Shown here in pieces: positions 55,145 through 63,892 of a stretch of 64,000 nt of DNA. Made by a program: the position numbers and the translations under genes. The notes under the pieces are model-generated. The model saw only the letters and a program-made list of their open reading frames with translations. It was not told where the DNA came from and did not search any database. The stretch covers positions 1-64,000 of the forward strand of contig PLGG01000012.1 in assembly GCA_003138515.1 (NCBI GenBank). Reading direction: 5' to 3'. Origin of the DNA: Acidobacteriaceae bacterium (GTDB lineage Bacteria; Acidobacteriota; Terriglobia; Terriglobales; Acidobacteriaceae). How positions within the stretch are numbered: position 1 is the first letter of the stretch; each line of letters starts with the position of its first letter.

Positions 55145-55222
55145 TTACTTTTTCTTCGCGGCCTTCTTGGCTGTCTTCTTTGCTTTCTTCGCTGGTTTCT
55201 TGGCTGCTTTCTTGGTTGCCAT
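55145..55222 (-). CDS. 25-residue lysine/alanine-rich mini-protein
   Basis: ATG at the complement of 55220-55222 with GGGAG nine bases upstream. The peptide begins MATKKAAKKPAKKAKKTAKK and ends AAKKK: it is made almost only of Lys and Ala, like the tails of histone H1-like bacterial proteins that bind DNA. It has its own strong promoter (55286-55314) and a terminator (55082-55122), so the unit looks complete. Function is not proven; nucleoid or RNA binding is likely from charge alone. It is too short for most gene finders. Confidence 0.7.
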   Translation of the reverse strand: MATKKAAKKPAKKAKKTAKKAAKKK

Positions 55223-55285
55223 TTGCCTATTCTCCCTTTTCGATGGGTTGCATCGATTCTGCAATTAGAAACTGCAGTTGAAAAA

Positions 55286-55314
55286 GGTATAGATTCATGA
55301 GACATCGATGTCAA
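55286..55314 (-). promoter_or_regulatory. strong sigma-70 promoter for the lysine-rich mini-protein
   Basis: On the minus strand a perfect -35 TTGACA (complement of 55309-55314), a 17-bp spacer and a -10 TATACC (complement of 55286-55291, 4 of 6). It is the best promoter match in the window and lies about 60 bp upstream of the mini-protein ATG. Confidence 0.7.
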
Positions 55315-55495
55315 GAAAAAAACGACGTCCAAGTGAAAAAAAGATCAACACCGATTCCGTCGCGAATCGAGGTTCAAAGAGAATCCATAGCCGGAATTTG
55401 AAGCGCGAATGGAAATTTGTGCGCGATCGCATCGCACTCGATGAACGCGCGCATGAAGCGAGAAGCGCGATGCACGACGCAATTCGACGCTGTGC

Positions 55496-56923
55496 TCAAC
55501 ACTCGATCACATTCAGCGCAAGCCCCGCGAGGCTCGTCTCCTTGTAGCGCGATTGCATTTCGAGGCCCGTTAGATACATGGTGCGGATCACCTGGTCGAG
55601 AGAGACCTTGTGGCCTTCAGGTTCGTTGAGAGCCAGGCGCGACGCCTGCACGGCCTTCGCGGCGCCCACTGCGTTGCGCTCGATGCAGGGAATCTGCACC
55701 AGCCCTCCGATGGGGTCGCACGTCATGCCCAGATTGTGCTCCATCGCGATTTCAGCAGCGTGCTCAATCTGGCCGTCGTTGCCGCCTAGCGCCGAAGTCA
55801 GTCCCGCGGCCGCCATCGAGCACGCGACGCCCACTTCTCCCTGGCAGCCGACCTCTGCGCCGCTGATCGATGCGTTCTCCTTGTAAAGCACGCCAATCGC
55901 CGCGGAAGTGAGAAAGAAGCGAAAGATGCCTTCGTCGTCCGACGCGGGAATAAAGCGCCGATAGTAAAGCGCAACCGCGGGAACCACCCCCGCTGATCCA
56001 TTGGTTGGCGCGGTCACCACGCGGCCGCCCGCTGCATTCTCTTCGTTCACCGCCATGGCATAGACCGTAATCCAGTCGAGCGGGGCCAGAGGATCGCCTG
56101 GCTGTCCGGCTGCGTCGCGCGCACGCAGCCGCTCAGCCAAACGTCGTGCGCGCCGGCGAACTTTCAGGCCGCCGGGCAAAATGCCCTCCGCAACCATGCC
56201 GCGCTCAACGCACGCCTGCATGGTTCGCCAAATCGTCTCAATGCCGGAACGGACCCGTCCCGCGATTGCTTCCGCGAATGCGTTGGGGTCAGCGGCGCGC
56301 AGCCGCTCGCACTCGTTGGCCAGCATCACGCGGTCGATCGAGAGCGAGTGCGCCCTCGCCGTTTCAAGCAGTTCCGCCGCGCTATGAAACGGGTAGGGGA
56401 GGCGAACTTCCAATTCAGCCGCCGCCTTCTCGTCGATTCCGTCCTTAACGATGAATCCACCGCCAACTGAAAAGAATGTGCGCTCCGCGAGCACGGCGCC
56501 GCCGCCATCGAAGGCGGCGAAACGCACACCGTTCGGATGCCGCATGCGCGCTTCGGGAGGAAACATCTGGTCCCGGTGAAAGACCAAGTCGCGGGGCTCA
56601 TCGAATTCGATCCATCGCTTCCCCGCAAGCTCGATTCGCCTGGAGGCGCGAATTGCTTCGACTGTGGTTTCAATCGAAGCGGGATCGATTGCAGCGGGTT
56701 CATTTCCCGCAAGGCCAAGGAGAACGGCGCGGTCGGTTCCGTGGCCCAGGCCGGTTAGTGCGAGCGAGCCATACAAGTCCGCTTGCACGCGCGCGGTTCG
56801 GTCGAGCAGCCCGGCGGATTCGAGGCTCCGCGCGAAACGGCAGGCCGCGCGCATCGGCCCCATGGTGTGTGAGCTCGATGGGCCCACGCCGATTTTGTAG
56901 AGATCGAACAGACTCGCGGTCAC
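55496..56923 (-). CDS. sdaA: L-serine ammonia-lyase, single chain
   Basis: A 475-residue iron-sulfur L-serine dehydratase (SdaA/SdaB type) that deaminates serine to pyruvate. The N-terminal domain has [17 protein letters not shown], the catalytic domain has [14 protein letters not shown], and the cluster cysteines are in [17 protein letters not shown] and IPCIER; the C-terminal Cys of NVIEC completes the set and can occupy the active site as in known structures. Length and domain order are standard for the fused type. Confidence 0.93.
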   Translation of the reverse strand: MTASLFDLYKIGVGPSSSHTMGPMRAACRFARSLESAGLLDRTARVQADLYGSLALTGLGHGTDRAVLLGLAGNEPAAIDPASIETTVEAIRASRRIELAGKRWIEFDEPRDLVFHRDQMFPPEARMRHPNGVRFAAFDGGGAVLAERTFFSVGGGFIVKDGIDEKAAAELEVRLPYPFHSAAELLETARAHSLSIDRVMLANECERLRAADPNAFAEAIAGRVRSGIETIWRTMQACVERGMVAEGILPGGLKVRRRARRLAERLRARDAAGQPGDPLAPLDWITVYAMAVNEENAAGGRVVTAPTNGSAGVVPAVALYYRRFIPASDDEGIFRFFLTSAAIGVLYKENASISGAEVGCQGEVGVACSMAAAGLTSALGGNDGQIEHAAEIAMEHNLGMTCDPIGGLVQIPCIERNAVGAAKAVQASRLALNEPEGHKVSLDQVIRTMYLTGLEMQSRYKETSLAGLALNVIEC

Positions 56924-56978
56924 GCCTCAAATTGTAGCGGGAAATGAAAGATCAGGCGTTCGAAACCGGCAAGAACAA

Positions 56979-57009
56979 GCTGGCGGCTGAAAGCTGAGAG
57001 CTAGAAGCT
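56979..57009. repeat. 7-bp periodic GCT array
   Basis: GCT recurs at exactly 7-bp steps at 56979, 56986, 56993, 57000 and 57007 (five heptamers, roughly GCTGAAA). It lies in the 123-bp gap between the mlaF stop and the serine dehydratase start. TGA/TAG occur at period 7 on the plus strand. Confidence 0.6.
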
Positions 57010-57046
57010 TCTGCCTGCTGCCTACTCCCTAGCGATGTTTCGTGTT

Positions 57047-57886
57047 CTATTCCAGGAATTCTCTGACAAACTTGTTGTCGGAGTGAAGAAGCTCATCGAG
57101 AGAACCATCGAGAATGAGTCGCCCCTCCTCGAGCATTAGAAAAGTCGTATTGGGATTCGTCTCTCCTGCGGGAAGCGGAACCATACAATTCTGCTCAGAA
57201 TCGAATCGGTGATTGCACAGCGTAAAGGCGTCCTGCAGGCGGTGAGTGACCAGCAAGGCCGGGGTTGCGTGCACGTCGCGCCGCTTCACAATCAACTCGA
57301 TAATGGTCGTGGACGTAACCGGATCCAGGCCTCCAGTCGGCGAGTCGTACAGGATCAGCTCAGGATCGTGGATGAGTGCCCGCGCAATCGCCACGCGCCG
57401 CTTCATGCCTCCCGAAAGGCTCGCCGGATACAGGCTGAATGTCTCTTCCAGGCCGACAAAACTCAGCGCCTCGCGGACGCGGGTGTCGATCTCGCCGTCG
57501 GGCACTCGCTCCTGAATCAGTTGATAGGCAACATTGTCACGCACCGTGAGAGAGTCGAAGAGCGCGCTTTCCTGAAAAACCATGCCGGCGCGTGCGCGCA
57601 AGGGAAAGAGGCGTTCCTCCGGTAGGGTAGAGATGTCCTCACCGAAGAGGTGAAGCGTTCCCTTCCGTGGGCGAAGGAGCCCGATGATCAATTTGAGCAG
57701 CACGCTTTTGCCCACCCCGGCGGGACCGAGCAGAACTCGCGTCTCCCCGGAGGCCACAGAGAAGCTGATGTCCTCAAGCACCGGTGGGCCGTCGAAGTCC
57801 AATGAAACGCCGCGCAGCGCGACCACGGGTCCGGCTTCCTGCTCGCCCGCGGGCGGTTGCGCCGCTGAAATTGAAGTGTCGCTCAT
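57047..57886 (-). CDS. MlaF-like ABC ATPase with altered Walker B
   Basis: A 279-residue ATPase of the MlaF/Ttg2A class, which drives phospholipid transport between the two membranes with MlaE. Walker A is GPAGVGKS, the signature LSGGMKRRVAIARAL and the H-loop LLVTHRLQDA. Walker B reads LILYDSPTGGLDP: the catalytic Glu after the Asp is a Ser. That normally abolishes ATP hydrolysis, so either a lineage-specific mechanism or regulation by nucleotide binding is implied. Its start overlaps the mlaE stop by 4 bp. Confidence 0.87.
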   Translation of the reverse strand: MSDTSISAAQPPAGEQEAGPVVALRGVSLDFDGPPVLEDISFSVASGETRVLLGPAGVGKSVLLKLIIGLLRPRKGTLHLFGEDISTLPEERLFPLRARAGMVFQESALFDSLTVRDNVAYQLIQERVPDGEIDTRVREALSFVGLEETFSLYPASLSGGMKRRVAIARALIHDPELILYDSPTGGLDPVTSTTIIELIVKRRDVHATPALLVTHRLQDAFTLCNHRFDSEQNCMVPLPAGETNPNTTFLMLEEGRLILDGSLDELLHSDNKFVREFLE

Positions 57887-58662
57887 GTGGGGAAAATTGT
57901 GAGCAGTATGTGGGTGATCACAAAATCGACGGCTATAATCAGCACCGATGAGGTCACAACCGCCGAAATGGTCGAGCGGCCAACGCCCTCGGTGCCCCCG
58001 GTCGTTCTCATCCCGTAGAAGCAGCCAATAGAGCCCAGGAGGTAACCGAAGAAGAGCGGCTTCGTCAGGCCCTGAATGATGTCGGAATAGCGAAGATGCT
58101 CGTAGGCCGAGTTCAGGTACTGCGTGCCGTTTTGATGGCTGATAAGAACCGTCACCGCGGCGCCGCCTAGGATGCCGAATGCGTCGGCCACGATCGTGAG
58201 CAGCAGGAGCATGGCGATGCTGGAAAAGATGCGCGGAGTCACCAGCTTGCGCATCGGGTCCACGCCCAGGGCGCGCATCGCATCAATCTGCTCGGTCACC
58301 ACCATGGAACCCAGTTCGCTGGCCATGGAGGATGCATTGCGGCCGGCCACCATAATGCCGGTGAGCACTGGGCCAAGCTCACGGATCATGGTGAGGCCGA
58401 CGAATTGGCCCGTGACTGCCGTGGCGCCAAACTCTGAAAGTGTGGCTGCGGACTGCAGAGCAAGCACGCCGCCCGTAAAGAAGCCGGAGAGGATCACGAT
58501 AGGCAGAGACCCGACGCCGATAATGTCGGATTGCATCAGGAAGTCGGTCCAGTAGACCGGAGGCCGGAACAGATTGAGGACAGCACGCCACGCGAACAGG
58601 GAATAATCCTGCACGGCGAGCACGATTTGTTTGGCAGTGCGGTCAATCGCGATTGTCGCCAT
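57883..58662 (-). CDS. MlaE-like phospholipid transport permease
   Basis: A 259-residue permease of the MlaE/YrbE family, with about five membrane helices and the signature ELGPVLTGIMVAGRNASSMASELGSM followed by QIDAMRALGVDPMRKLVTPR. It forms the membrane core of the Mla complex with the ATPase encoded next. A 4-bp overlap (ATGA) couples the two genes. An MlaD-type substrate protein is not adjacent. Confidence 0.9.
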   Translation of the reverse strand: MATIAIDRTAKQIVLAVQDYSLFAWRAVLNLFRPPVYWTDFLMQSDIIGVGSLPIVILSGFFTGGVLALQSAATLSEFGATAVTGQFVGLTMIRELGPVLTGIMVAGRNASSMASELGSMVVTEQIDAMRALGVDPMRKLVTPRIFSSIAMLLLLTIVADAFGILGGAAVTVLISHQNGTQYLNSAYEHLRYSDIIQGLTKPLFFGYLLGSIGCFYGMRTTGGTEGVGRSTISAVVTSSVLIIAVDFVITHILLTIFPT

Positions 58663-59013
58663 GGGCTGCCGGTCTTTGGAACGAAAACGTTGTGCGCTTC
58701 AGTGGACAGAATAGCGCATGGAATCGATCAGTATAGAAGGCGGAGCGGCTTGTAGCCATCCGCAAGCAACTTTGACGGGCTGTACAGCACCCTGCGACAC
58801 GGGAAGCACGTTGCAAGGAAGAAGAAGATGAGTCCTTCGCCTGCAACGCGCGGCTGTCGCTGGGGTGAGTCCCGGCTCGCTGGCACGCAAAGCGAGTCGT
58901 TGATCCTAAGTACCTTTTCCTTCAACAACTAGTTGGCCTGTGAAGTTTGGCGACGCTGGCTGGGACACCGGGTTCGCCGTCGAGCGCATCCAATCCTCTA
59001 TCGGGAGGTGACG
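58663..59013. other. divergent spacer between mlaE and the trehalose gene
   Basis: A 351-bp divergent region that must carry promoters for both operons. A TATACT-like box on the minus strand near 58730-58735 has no partner at a good distance. I see no riboswitch, tRNA or reading frame with support. An upstream extension of the trehalose gene to 58933 is open but has no ribosome site. Confidence 0.4.
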
Positions 59014-61356
59014 ATGCATCTGTTCCGCATGCGGTTGATCCTTGCCCTCATCGCCAGCGTGACGTTGGTTTCGCTTGCCTCCACATATTTCGATGCTTTG
59101 GCCCGCCGCCATAGCTTGCGCGAGGATCTGGAGCGCCGCACCACCTGGATGGGCGCGACCATTGAGCCGGATGTGCGCAACGCGTTTTCGGCTGGTGACC
59201 TCTCCGCCCTCCCCGGTCTGGTCGAGCTCCTCAAAAACGGAACCGGCGCGCTTGGACTGGCAATCTACGATATTCACGGCAATCTTCTCGCCGACAGCGG
59301 TCCGCCAGACGTGATGGGTGCGCTGGGCCGGGGAGTTGTTGAGAAATCGTTGCAGCGAGGCGTTGAGGCTGGGGCATTCGGCCACGCCGGGCAATGGCAA
59401 TGGCTTGAAGAGGCTTTCCCCATCCACAACGGAGCCCAGTTGCAGGGCGCCATGGCCATTGTCGTGGATGCCGGCTACATACAGTCCGAAGGGACGGACG
59501 TGTGGCTGCGAAGTTTCTGGCGCATTGGCGCGTTTGTGATTGTGATTGTGGCCATCACCCTCCTGATGGTGCGCTGGTTCCTCCTTCGGCCGATGACCCG
59601 CGTGGCAGAAGGAGTACGCCTGCTTCGAATGGGCCACTCGGAAAAATCCGCGGCGCCGGATCTGAAGGCCCTCCGCCTGTTTTCGCCCTTGGCGCGCGAG
59701 GTGGAGACAATGGCCGAAAGCCTGAAAGCCGCCCGCGCTGCCGCCGCAGCTGAGGCCCGGCTGCGCGAGGCAGGCGCGCACCTTTGGACTGCCGAGCGAC
59801 TCGCGGTGCACATTCGCAACCGTGCCGGCTCCAGCAAAATCTTCGTCGTCTCCAATCGCGAGCCGTATATGCACGTCCGGCAGGGCCGCGAGATCGTCTG
59901 TGTAGTCCCGCCCAGCGGTCTGGTCACCGCCCTCGAACCGGTCCTGCGCGCCTGTGACGGCGTTTGGGTGGCCAGCGCCAGCGGCGACGCCGACGCAACC
60001 GCGGTGGACGAATTCGACCGCTTGCGTGTCCCGCCCGATGACCCGCGCTACACTCTCCGCCGGGTCTGGCTCTCCGAGGAAGAAGAGTCGCGCTACTACG
60101 AAGGCTTCTCCAACGAGGGCCTATGGCCCCTTTGTCACATCGCGCACACGCGCCCCATCTTTCGTGCCGCGGACTGGGAGTCCTATCAACTCGTGAACCA
60201 GCGCTTTGCCAACGCGCTGCTTGAAGAGATGCAGGACAGTCCTGAGCCGGTCGTCTTTGTGCAGGACTACCATCTGGCTTTGCTGCCGCGCCTCATCAAG
60301 AAGGAGCGGCCCGATGCGCGTGTCGCAATCTTCTGGCATATTCCCTGGCCCAACCCTGAAGCATTCGGAATTTGTCCCTGGCAGTCCGAGCTGCTCGACG
60401 GCCTCCTGGGCGCCGATCTCATCGGCTTCCACATTCCTCTTCACTGCCACAACTTCCTCGCCACGGTCGACCGCGCCTTCGAGGCCCGCACGGACCGCGA
60501 TCGCATGACCGTCCTCCGCCATGGTCACGCCAGCGTCATTCGTTCTTACCCGGTGAGTGTGGCATTCGACGAAGCCATGCGGCCTGCCGCGACCTGGGAC
60601 GCCGAATCCATGGCAGGTGAGAGCGCCGCTGCGCGTCATCGCCTGTTGAGCGAGTTCGGAGTTCGCGCTGAGCGCCTGCTCCTCGGTGTGGACCGGCTCG
60701 ACTACACCAAGGGAATCGTCGAGCGGCTTGAGGCCGTTGGCCAGCTCCTCGAAGACCACCCCTGGTATCGCGAGCGCCTCACCATGGTCCAGATCGCCGC
60801 GCCCAGCCGCACGCGCATCCCCAGCTACGCAGATCTCCGCCGTCGCGTTGAGGAGACCGTCGAGCGAATCAACTCCCGTTATCAAACTATCCATTGGAGG
60901 CCCATCGTTCTTATCGATCGCCAGTGCGATCACCAGGAGGTCAATCAGTGGTACCGCGCCGCGGATGTTTGCCTCGTCACTTCGCTCCACGATGGCATGA
61001 ACCTCGTTGCCAAGGAGTTCGTTGCCGCCCGCGACGACGAAGATGGAGTGCTCGTCCTGAGCAAGTTCACCGGCGCTGCCGTAGAGCTGCGCGATGCCTT
61101 GCTCATCAATCCTTACGACGTCGTCGGTGTCGCCGAGGCCATCCATGCCGGCCTGGAAATGAGCCGCGAGGAGCGCCGCGAGCGCATGGAACGGATGCGG
61201 CGCCAGGTGATGGAATACAACATTTATATGTGGGCTGCAAAGGTGCTCGGAGACCTTCGCGAGTTGCGCCTTGAGCCCTCTGAAGGGGCGGAGCCGGCAC
61301 GTCTCGCGCCATCGATCGTGCGCGAAGCGGAGGTCCCGGCCGAGAAACTGGCGTGA
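59014..61356 (+). CDS. membrane-tethered trehalose-6-phosphate synthase with sensor and HAMP module
   Basis: A 780-residue fusion. Residues 8-27 form a first membrane helix, about 28-165 an extracytoplasmic domain, about 168-192 a second helix, about 192-260 a HAMP-like region and a coiled coil ([16 protein letters not shown]), and about 272-745 a complete GT20 trehalose-6-phosphate synthase. Catalytic features are [41 protein letters not shown] with the Arg/Lys pair, and [13 protein letters not shown] with Asp and Glu. It joins UDP- or other NDP-glucose to glucose-6-phosphate. The topology is that of a sensor kinase with the kinase replaced by an enzyme. GGGAGG precedes the ATG. Confidence 0.92.
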   Translation: MHLFRMRLILALIASVTLVSLASTYFDALARRHSLREDLERRTTWMGATIEPDVRNAFSAGDLSALPGLVELLKNGTGALGLAIYDIHGNLLADSGPPDVMGALGRGVVEKSLQRGVEAGAFGHAGQWQWLEEAFPIHNGAQLQGAMAIVVDAGYIQSEGTDVWLRSFWRIGAFVIVIVAITLLMVRWFLLRPMTRVAEGVRLLRMGHSEKSAAPDLKALRLFSPLAREVETMAESLKAARAAAAAEARLREAGAHLWTAERLAVHIRNRAGSSKIFVVSNREPYMHVRQGREIVCVVPPSGLVTALEPVLRACDGVWVASASGDADATAVDEFDRLRVPPDDPRYTLRRVWLSEEEESRYYEGFSNEGLWPLCHIAHTRPIFRAADWESYQLVNQRFANALLEEMQDSPEPVVFVQDYHLALLPRLIKKERPDARVAIFWHIPWPNPEAFGICPWQSELLDGLLGADLIGFHIPLHCHNFLATVDRAFEARTDRDRMTVLRHGHASVIRSYPVSVAFDEAMRPAATWDAESMAGESAAARHRLLSEFGVRAERLLLGVDRLDYTKGIVERLEAVGQLLEDHPWYRERLTMVQIAAPSRTRIPSYADLRRRVEETVERINSRYQTIHWRPIVLIDRQCDHQEVNQWYRAADVCLVTSLHDGMNLVAKEFVAARDDEDGVLVLSKFTGAAVELRDALLINPYDVVGVAEAIHAGLEMSREERRERMERMRRQVMEYNIYMWAAKVLGDLRELRLEPSEGAEPARLAPSIVREAEVPAEKLA

Positions 61357-61383
61357 AAGCGAGTCCCCGAAAGCGAGTTTTGA

Positions 61384-62211
61384 TTGACGAACGACGCACG
61401 AGCGAAGCTTGACGAATTCTTTTTGGCCTTCACCGGTGCGGCCAGGCCTTCATTGTTGCTCGACTACGACGGGACGTTGGCGCCCTTCCGCGTCGACCGC
61501 TTCCAGGCGCGCCCTTGGGCCGGCGTGCGAAAGCTACTCACGTGCATCCAGAACCAGGGCCGGACCCGCATGGTCGTCGTCACCGGACGCCCCGCCGCCG
61601 AAATCCTTCCTCTGCTCAGCGTCGAACCCACGCCCGAGATCTGGGGATTGCACGGTGCCGAGCGCCTCCACGCCGACGGCCGCCGGGAGTTCGAAGAGCT
61701 CTCGCCCGCAACTCGCTCCACCCTCGAAACTCTCCCCGAAAGGCTTCGCACCGACTCAACCGGCGGGCTGATCGAAGTCAAGCCTAACGCCGTCGTCATG
61801 CATTGGCGCGGCGTTACCCCCGCCCGCGCCAAAATTATCGAGAAACAAACCCGTGCCCTTTTTGAGCCACTCGCCCAAATCGACGGCCTCAGCTTGCTCG
61901 AATTCGAAGCCGGTCTAGAGCTTCGCGCGGGCCGCGATAAGGGTGGAGCGGTCACCGCAATTCTCGAAGAGACCGCCGGCCCCAACCCGCACCCCACGGC
62001 TTATCTCGGCGATGACCTGACCGATGAATCGGCGTTTCGCGCCATCAAAGGGCACGGCCTCGGCGTGCTCGTTCGCCGCCAAATCCGCCCCACCGCCGCC
62101 GATGTCTGGCTACGCCCGCCCGAAGAACTGCACGACTTCCTCAAAAGGTGGTTCCGCGCCTGCGCACATTTACAATCGAATCTGTATGATCCGCTTCTCA
62201 ACAGCCGGTGA
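61384..62211 (+). CDS. otsB: trehalose-6-phosphate phosphatase
   Basis: A 275-residue HAD-type phosphatase that removes phosphate from trehalose-6-phosphate, the product of the previous gene. The nucleophile motif is LLLDYDGTLAPF, the second HAD motif VVVTGRP and the metal motif YLGDDLTDESAF. It starts with TTG 27 bp after the synthase stop; an in-frame ATG start is not available nearby. The 3' end overlaps the aroC start by 26 bp, so the unit continues into aromatic biosynthesis. Confidence 0.9.
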   Translation: MTNDARAKLDEFFLAFTGAARPSLLLDYDGTLAPFRVDRFQARPWAGVRKLLTCIQNQGRTRMVVVTGRPAAEILPLLSVEPTPEIWGLHGAERLHADGRREFEELSPATRSTLETLPERLRTDSTGGLIEVKPNAVVMHWRGVTPARAKIIEKQTRALFEPLAQIDGLSLLEFEAGLELRAGRDKGGAVTAILEETAGPNPHPTAYLGDDLTDESAFRAIKGHGLGVLVRRQIRPTAADVWLRPPEELHDFLKRWFRACAHLQSNLYDPLLNSR

Positions 62212-63367
62212 ATCCCACGGCGAGGCTCTCATTGCCCTGGTTTCCGGGATTCCTGCCGGCGTCCCCGTCGATCTCGACTTCGTAAACCGCGAGCTTTGGC
62301 GTCGCCAGCAGGGCTATGGCCGCGGCGGCCGCATGAAGATCGAGACCGACCAGGCTCACATCCTCTCCGGCGTGCGCCACGGCAAGACCATCGGTTCACC
62401 CATCGCCATTCAACTCGTCAATCGCGACTGGAAGAACTGGCAGGAGAAGCTGCCCGTCGAGACCGGCGATCCCGCCAAGCATCGCGCCGTCGCTTCGCCA
62501 CGGCCCGGCCACGCCGACCTCGCCGGCGCGCTCAAATTCAACTTCCCTGACGCTCGTTACGTGCTGGAGCGCGCCTCTGCGCGCGAGTCCGCCGCTCGCG
62601 TTGCCGCCGGAGCCTTCGCCAAGTTGCTCCTCCGCAACCTGGGAATCGAAGTCGCGAGCCACGTCGTCCGGGTGGGCAGCGCCGAGCTTGACCGCGACCC
62701 GTCGTGGGACGGAATCGCCGCCCTTGCGACAAAGGAAGAGGTGGTCCTCGCCTGCGTCGATCCTGCCGCCGAAGCCCGCATGAAAGACGAAGTCGATGCA
62801 GCGTCCAACGCCGGCGACACCGTGAACGGCATTTTCGAAGTCGTAGCCCACGCGGTTCCCGCCGGCCTCGGCTCCTACGCCAACTGGGATGAGCGCCTCG
62901 ACGGCCAGCTTGCCTGGGCGGTCATGAGCCTGCAGGCCGTCAAGGCAGTTGAAATCGGCCGCGGAGTGGCCGCCGCCGCGACCTTCGGCTCGCGCGTCCA
63001 CGATCCCATTCACTACGCCAGCGAAAATCCGCCAGGAAAGCCCACGCGCTTTACCCGCCCGCACAACAACGCAGGCGGCATCGAGGGCGGCGTCTCCAAC
63101 GGCGAAGACATCGTCGTTCGCGGCTACTTGAAGCCCATCTCCACGCTCCGCCAGCCTCTCGAATCGGTGCGTTTTGACACGCGCGAGCCCACCAGTGCAA
63201 GCTACGAGCGCAGCGACATCTGCGTCGTCCCCGCCGCCGGCGTTGCCGCTGAGGCTATGGTTGCCCTGGTTCTTGCCAATCTCGCTCGCGAAAAGTTCGG
63301 TGGCGACTCATTGACGGAGTTGAAACGCAACTTCGACGGTTACATCGAACAGATACGGAGCTATTAG
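62186..63367 (+). CDS. aroC: chorismate synthase
   Basis: The final enzyme of the shikimate pathway, making chorismate from EPSP with reduced FMN. The 393-residue protein starts MIRFSTAGESHGEALIALVSG and has GYGRGGRMKIETD, the ASPRPGHADLAGALKF loop (signature 2-like), ESAARVAAGAFAK and the C-terminal EGGVSNGEDIVVRGYLKPISTL. The ATG at 62186 lies within the end of otsB (26-bp overlap), so translation is probably coupled. All conserved active-site regions are intact. Confidence 0.96.
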   Translation: MIRFSTAGESHGEALIALVSGIPAGVPVDLDFVNRELWRRQQGYGRGGRMKIETDQAHILSGVRHGKTIGSPIAIQLVNRDWKNWQEKLPVETGDPAKHRAVASPRPGHADLAGALKFNFPDARYVLERASARESAARVAAGAFAKLLLRNLGIEVASHVVRVGSAELDRDPSWDGIAALATKEEVVLACVDPAAEARMKDEVDAASNAGDTVNGIFEVVAHAVPAGLGSYANWDERLDGQLAWAVMSLQAVKAVEIGRGVAAAATFGSRVHDPIHYASENPPGKPTRFTRPHNNAGGIEGGVSNGEDIVVRGYLKPISTLRQPLESVRFDTREPTSASYERSDICVVPAAGVAAEAMVALVLANLAREKFGGDSLTELKRNFDGYIEQIRSY

Positions 63368-63375
63368 CGGCGACG

Positions 63376-63885
63376 ATGATCCTGACGATCGTGAAATATC
63401 CCGAGCCGGTCCTGGAGCAGCCCGGCGAGCCGGTCACCGAGTTCAACGCCGAGTTGCGCAAGCTGGTTGCCGACATGTTCGAGACCACCTACGCCTCGCA
63501 GGGAATCGGCCTCGCCGCGCCGCAGGTTGGCGTCTCGAAACGCATCACGGTCGTCGACCTCAGCATGGGCAAGGATCCTAAGCAGAAGCTCGTGCTCATC
63601 AATCCTGAGATTATCCTCAGCGAGGGCAGGCAGTACGAAGAAGAAGGCTGCCTCAGCTTTCCCGATATTCGCGAGAAAGTCGTCCGCGCCGCCAAGGTTC
63701 GCATCCGTGCCCAGGACGAGCGCGGCAAATGGTTCGAGATGGACGGCGAAGAACTCCTCGCGCGCGCCTTCCAGCACGAGATCGATCATCTCGACGGCAT
63801 TGTGTTTCTCTTCCGAATGAGCGCGCTCAAGCGCAGCCTGAATCTGCGCAAGATTCGCAAAATGCAAAACGAGGGCACCTGGTAA
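63376..63885 (+). CDS. def: peptide deformylase
   Basis: Removes the formyl group from the first Met of new proteins. The 169-residue protein has all three motifs: GIGLAAPQVG, EEGCLSFP and the metal site QHEIDHLDG. It begins 8 bp after aroC and is followed by fmt 7 bp later, the usual def-fmt pair. The C-terminal helix carries a short charged tail, RKIRKMQNEGTW. Confidence 0.96.
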   Translation: MILTIVKYPEPVLEQPGEPVTEFNAELRKLVADMFETTYASQGIGLAAPQVGVSKRITVVDLSMGKDPKQKLVLINPEIILSEGRQYEEEGCLSFPDIREKVVRAAKVRIRAQDERGKWFEMDGEELLARAFQHEIDHLDGIVFLFRMSALKRSLNLRKIRKMQNEGTW

Positions 63886-63892
63886 ACCTGCC

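Noticed and set aside
55308..55547. 79-codon plus-strand frame starting in the mini-protein promoter
   Set aside because: Its start lies inside the -35 region of the opposite promoter, it has no ribosome site and its end overlaps the sdaA stop region by 52 bp.
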